From Branchinecta lynchi (Eukaryota; Arthropoda; Branchiopoda; Anostraca; Branchinectidae): a stretch of 64,000 bases of DNA. The stretch lies in assembly GCA_023053575.1 (NCBI GenBank), contig JAKZAP010000019.1, positions 1,798,001 through 1,862,000 on the forward strand, written 5' to 3'. Shown here one piece after another: positions 63,894-64,000 of the stretch. The translations under genes were made by a program, and so were the position numbers. The notes below the pieces were generated by a model that was given only the letters and a program-made list of their open reading frames with translations, was not told the origin of the DNA and did no database searches. Every line of letters begins with the position of its first letter. Position 1 is the stretch's first letter.

Positions 63894-64000
63894 ACATTGT
63901 CCTAATAGGTGTGATAAGGTGTATTACCGCGTATAAGACTTATTACAGATTCCTCTTTTCCTCGGGGCGCGCTGTAATAAGGTGAATAAGGAGAATAGAC
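63894..64000 (+). mobile_element. Family M copy cut by the window end
   Basis: It starts ACATTGTCCTAATAGGTGTG directly after the TAA of the previous copy and matches it to the GAGGAAAAG block. It then reads GGTGAATAAGGAGAATAGAC. The copies are arranged head to tail with one shared TAA. Confidence 0.7.

Noticed and set aside
1..64000. tRNA, rRNA and snRNA genes
   Set aside because: No B-box GGTTCGAATCC-type motif, rRNA core or snRNA motif was found by eye on either strand.

Overview
The window reads as nuclear DNA of a multicellular animal. It has spliced genes with GT-AG introns, several families of non-LTR retrotransposons (LINEs), many short TIR elements (MITEs) with clean target-site duplications (TSDs), and almost no long ORFs. 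Base composition, LINE types and the style of the small membrane-protein gene fit an arthropod, possibly a crustacean. That assignment is inference and weak. One 100-N assembly gap lies at 5285-5384.

Genes are few, all on the minus strand. The best supported is a two-exon gene (coding parts 19097-19404 and 17619-17715) for a 134-residue single-pass membrane protein. Weaker exon candidates lie at 40666-40818 (clean splice sites, 51 open codons), 28231-28262 plus 27795-27979 (phase-compatible 3' end of a gene), 33256-33474 plus 32518-32750 (a possible exon split by nested transposons), and 45688-45873.

Layout. 1-6.8 kb: repeat fragments, a tandem array flanked by identical 182-bp hairpin-bearing direct repeats, and a LINE with ORF1 and the start of its endonuclease. 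6.4-8.6 kb: MITEs. 9.3-17.5 kb: an 8-kb tract strikingly enriched in GTC on the plus strand, with internal tandem repeats and no recognisable gene. 17.6-19.4 kb: the membrane-protein gene, with a hAT MITE in its intron. 20-31 kb: hAT and TTAA MITEs and two giant palindromes, one with a TTAA element inserted and an empty site in its sister copy. 31-46 kb: repeat families A, B and C (1.2-1.4 kb elements built of imperfect tandem units), nested MITEs, and a degenerate LINE inserted in a family C copy. 46-53 kb: a hAT MITE, a LINE 3' end, a Helitron-like 5' end and a nearly complete RTE-like reverse transcriptase ORF of 799 codons. 53-64 kb: families A, B and C again, LINE 3' ends, hAT MITEs and a cluster of 527-bp TIR elements running off the end.

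There is no operon or pathway here. The story is layered transposition: several nestings can be read directly, and many TSDs are intact, so superfamilies can be assigned without the transposase. Repeat families named A-H, K, M, N, O and P are my own labels.
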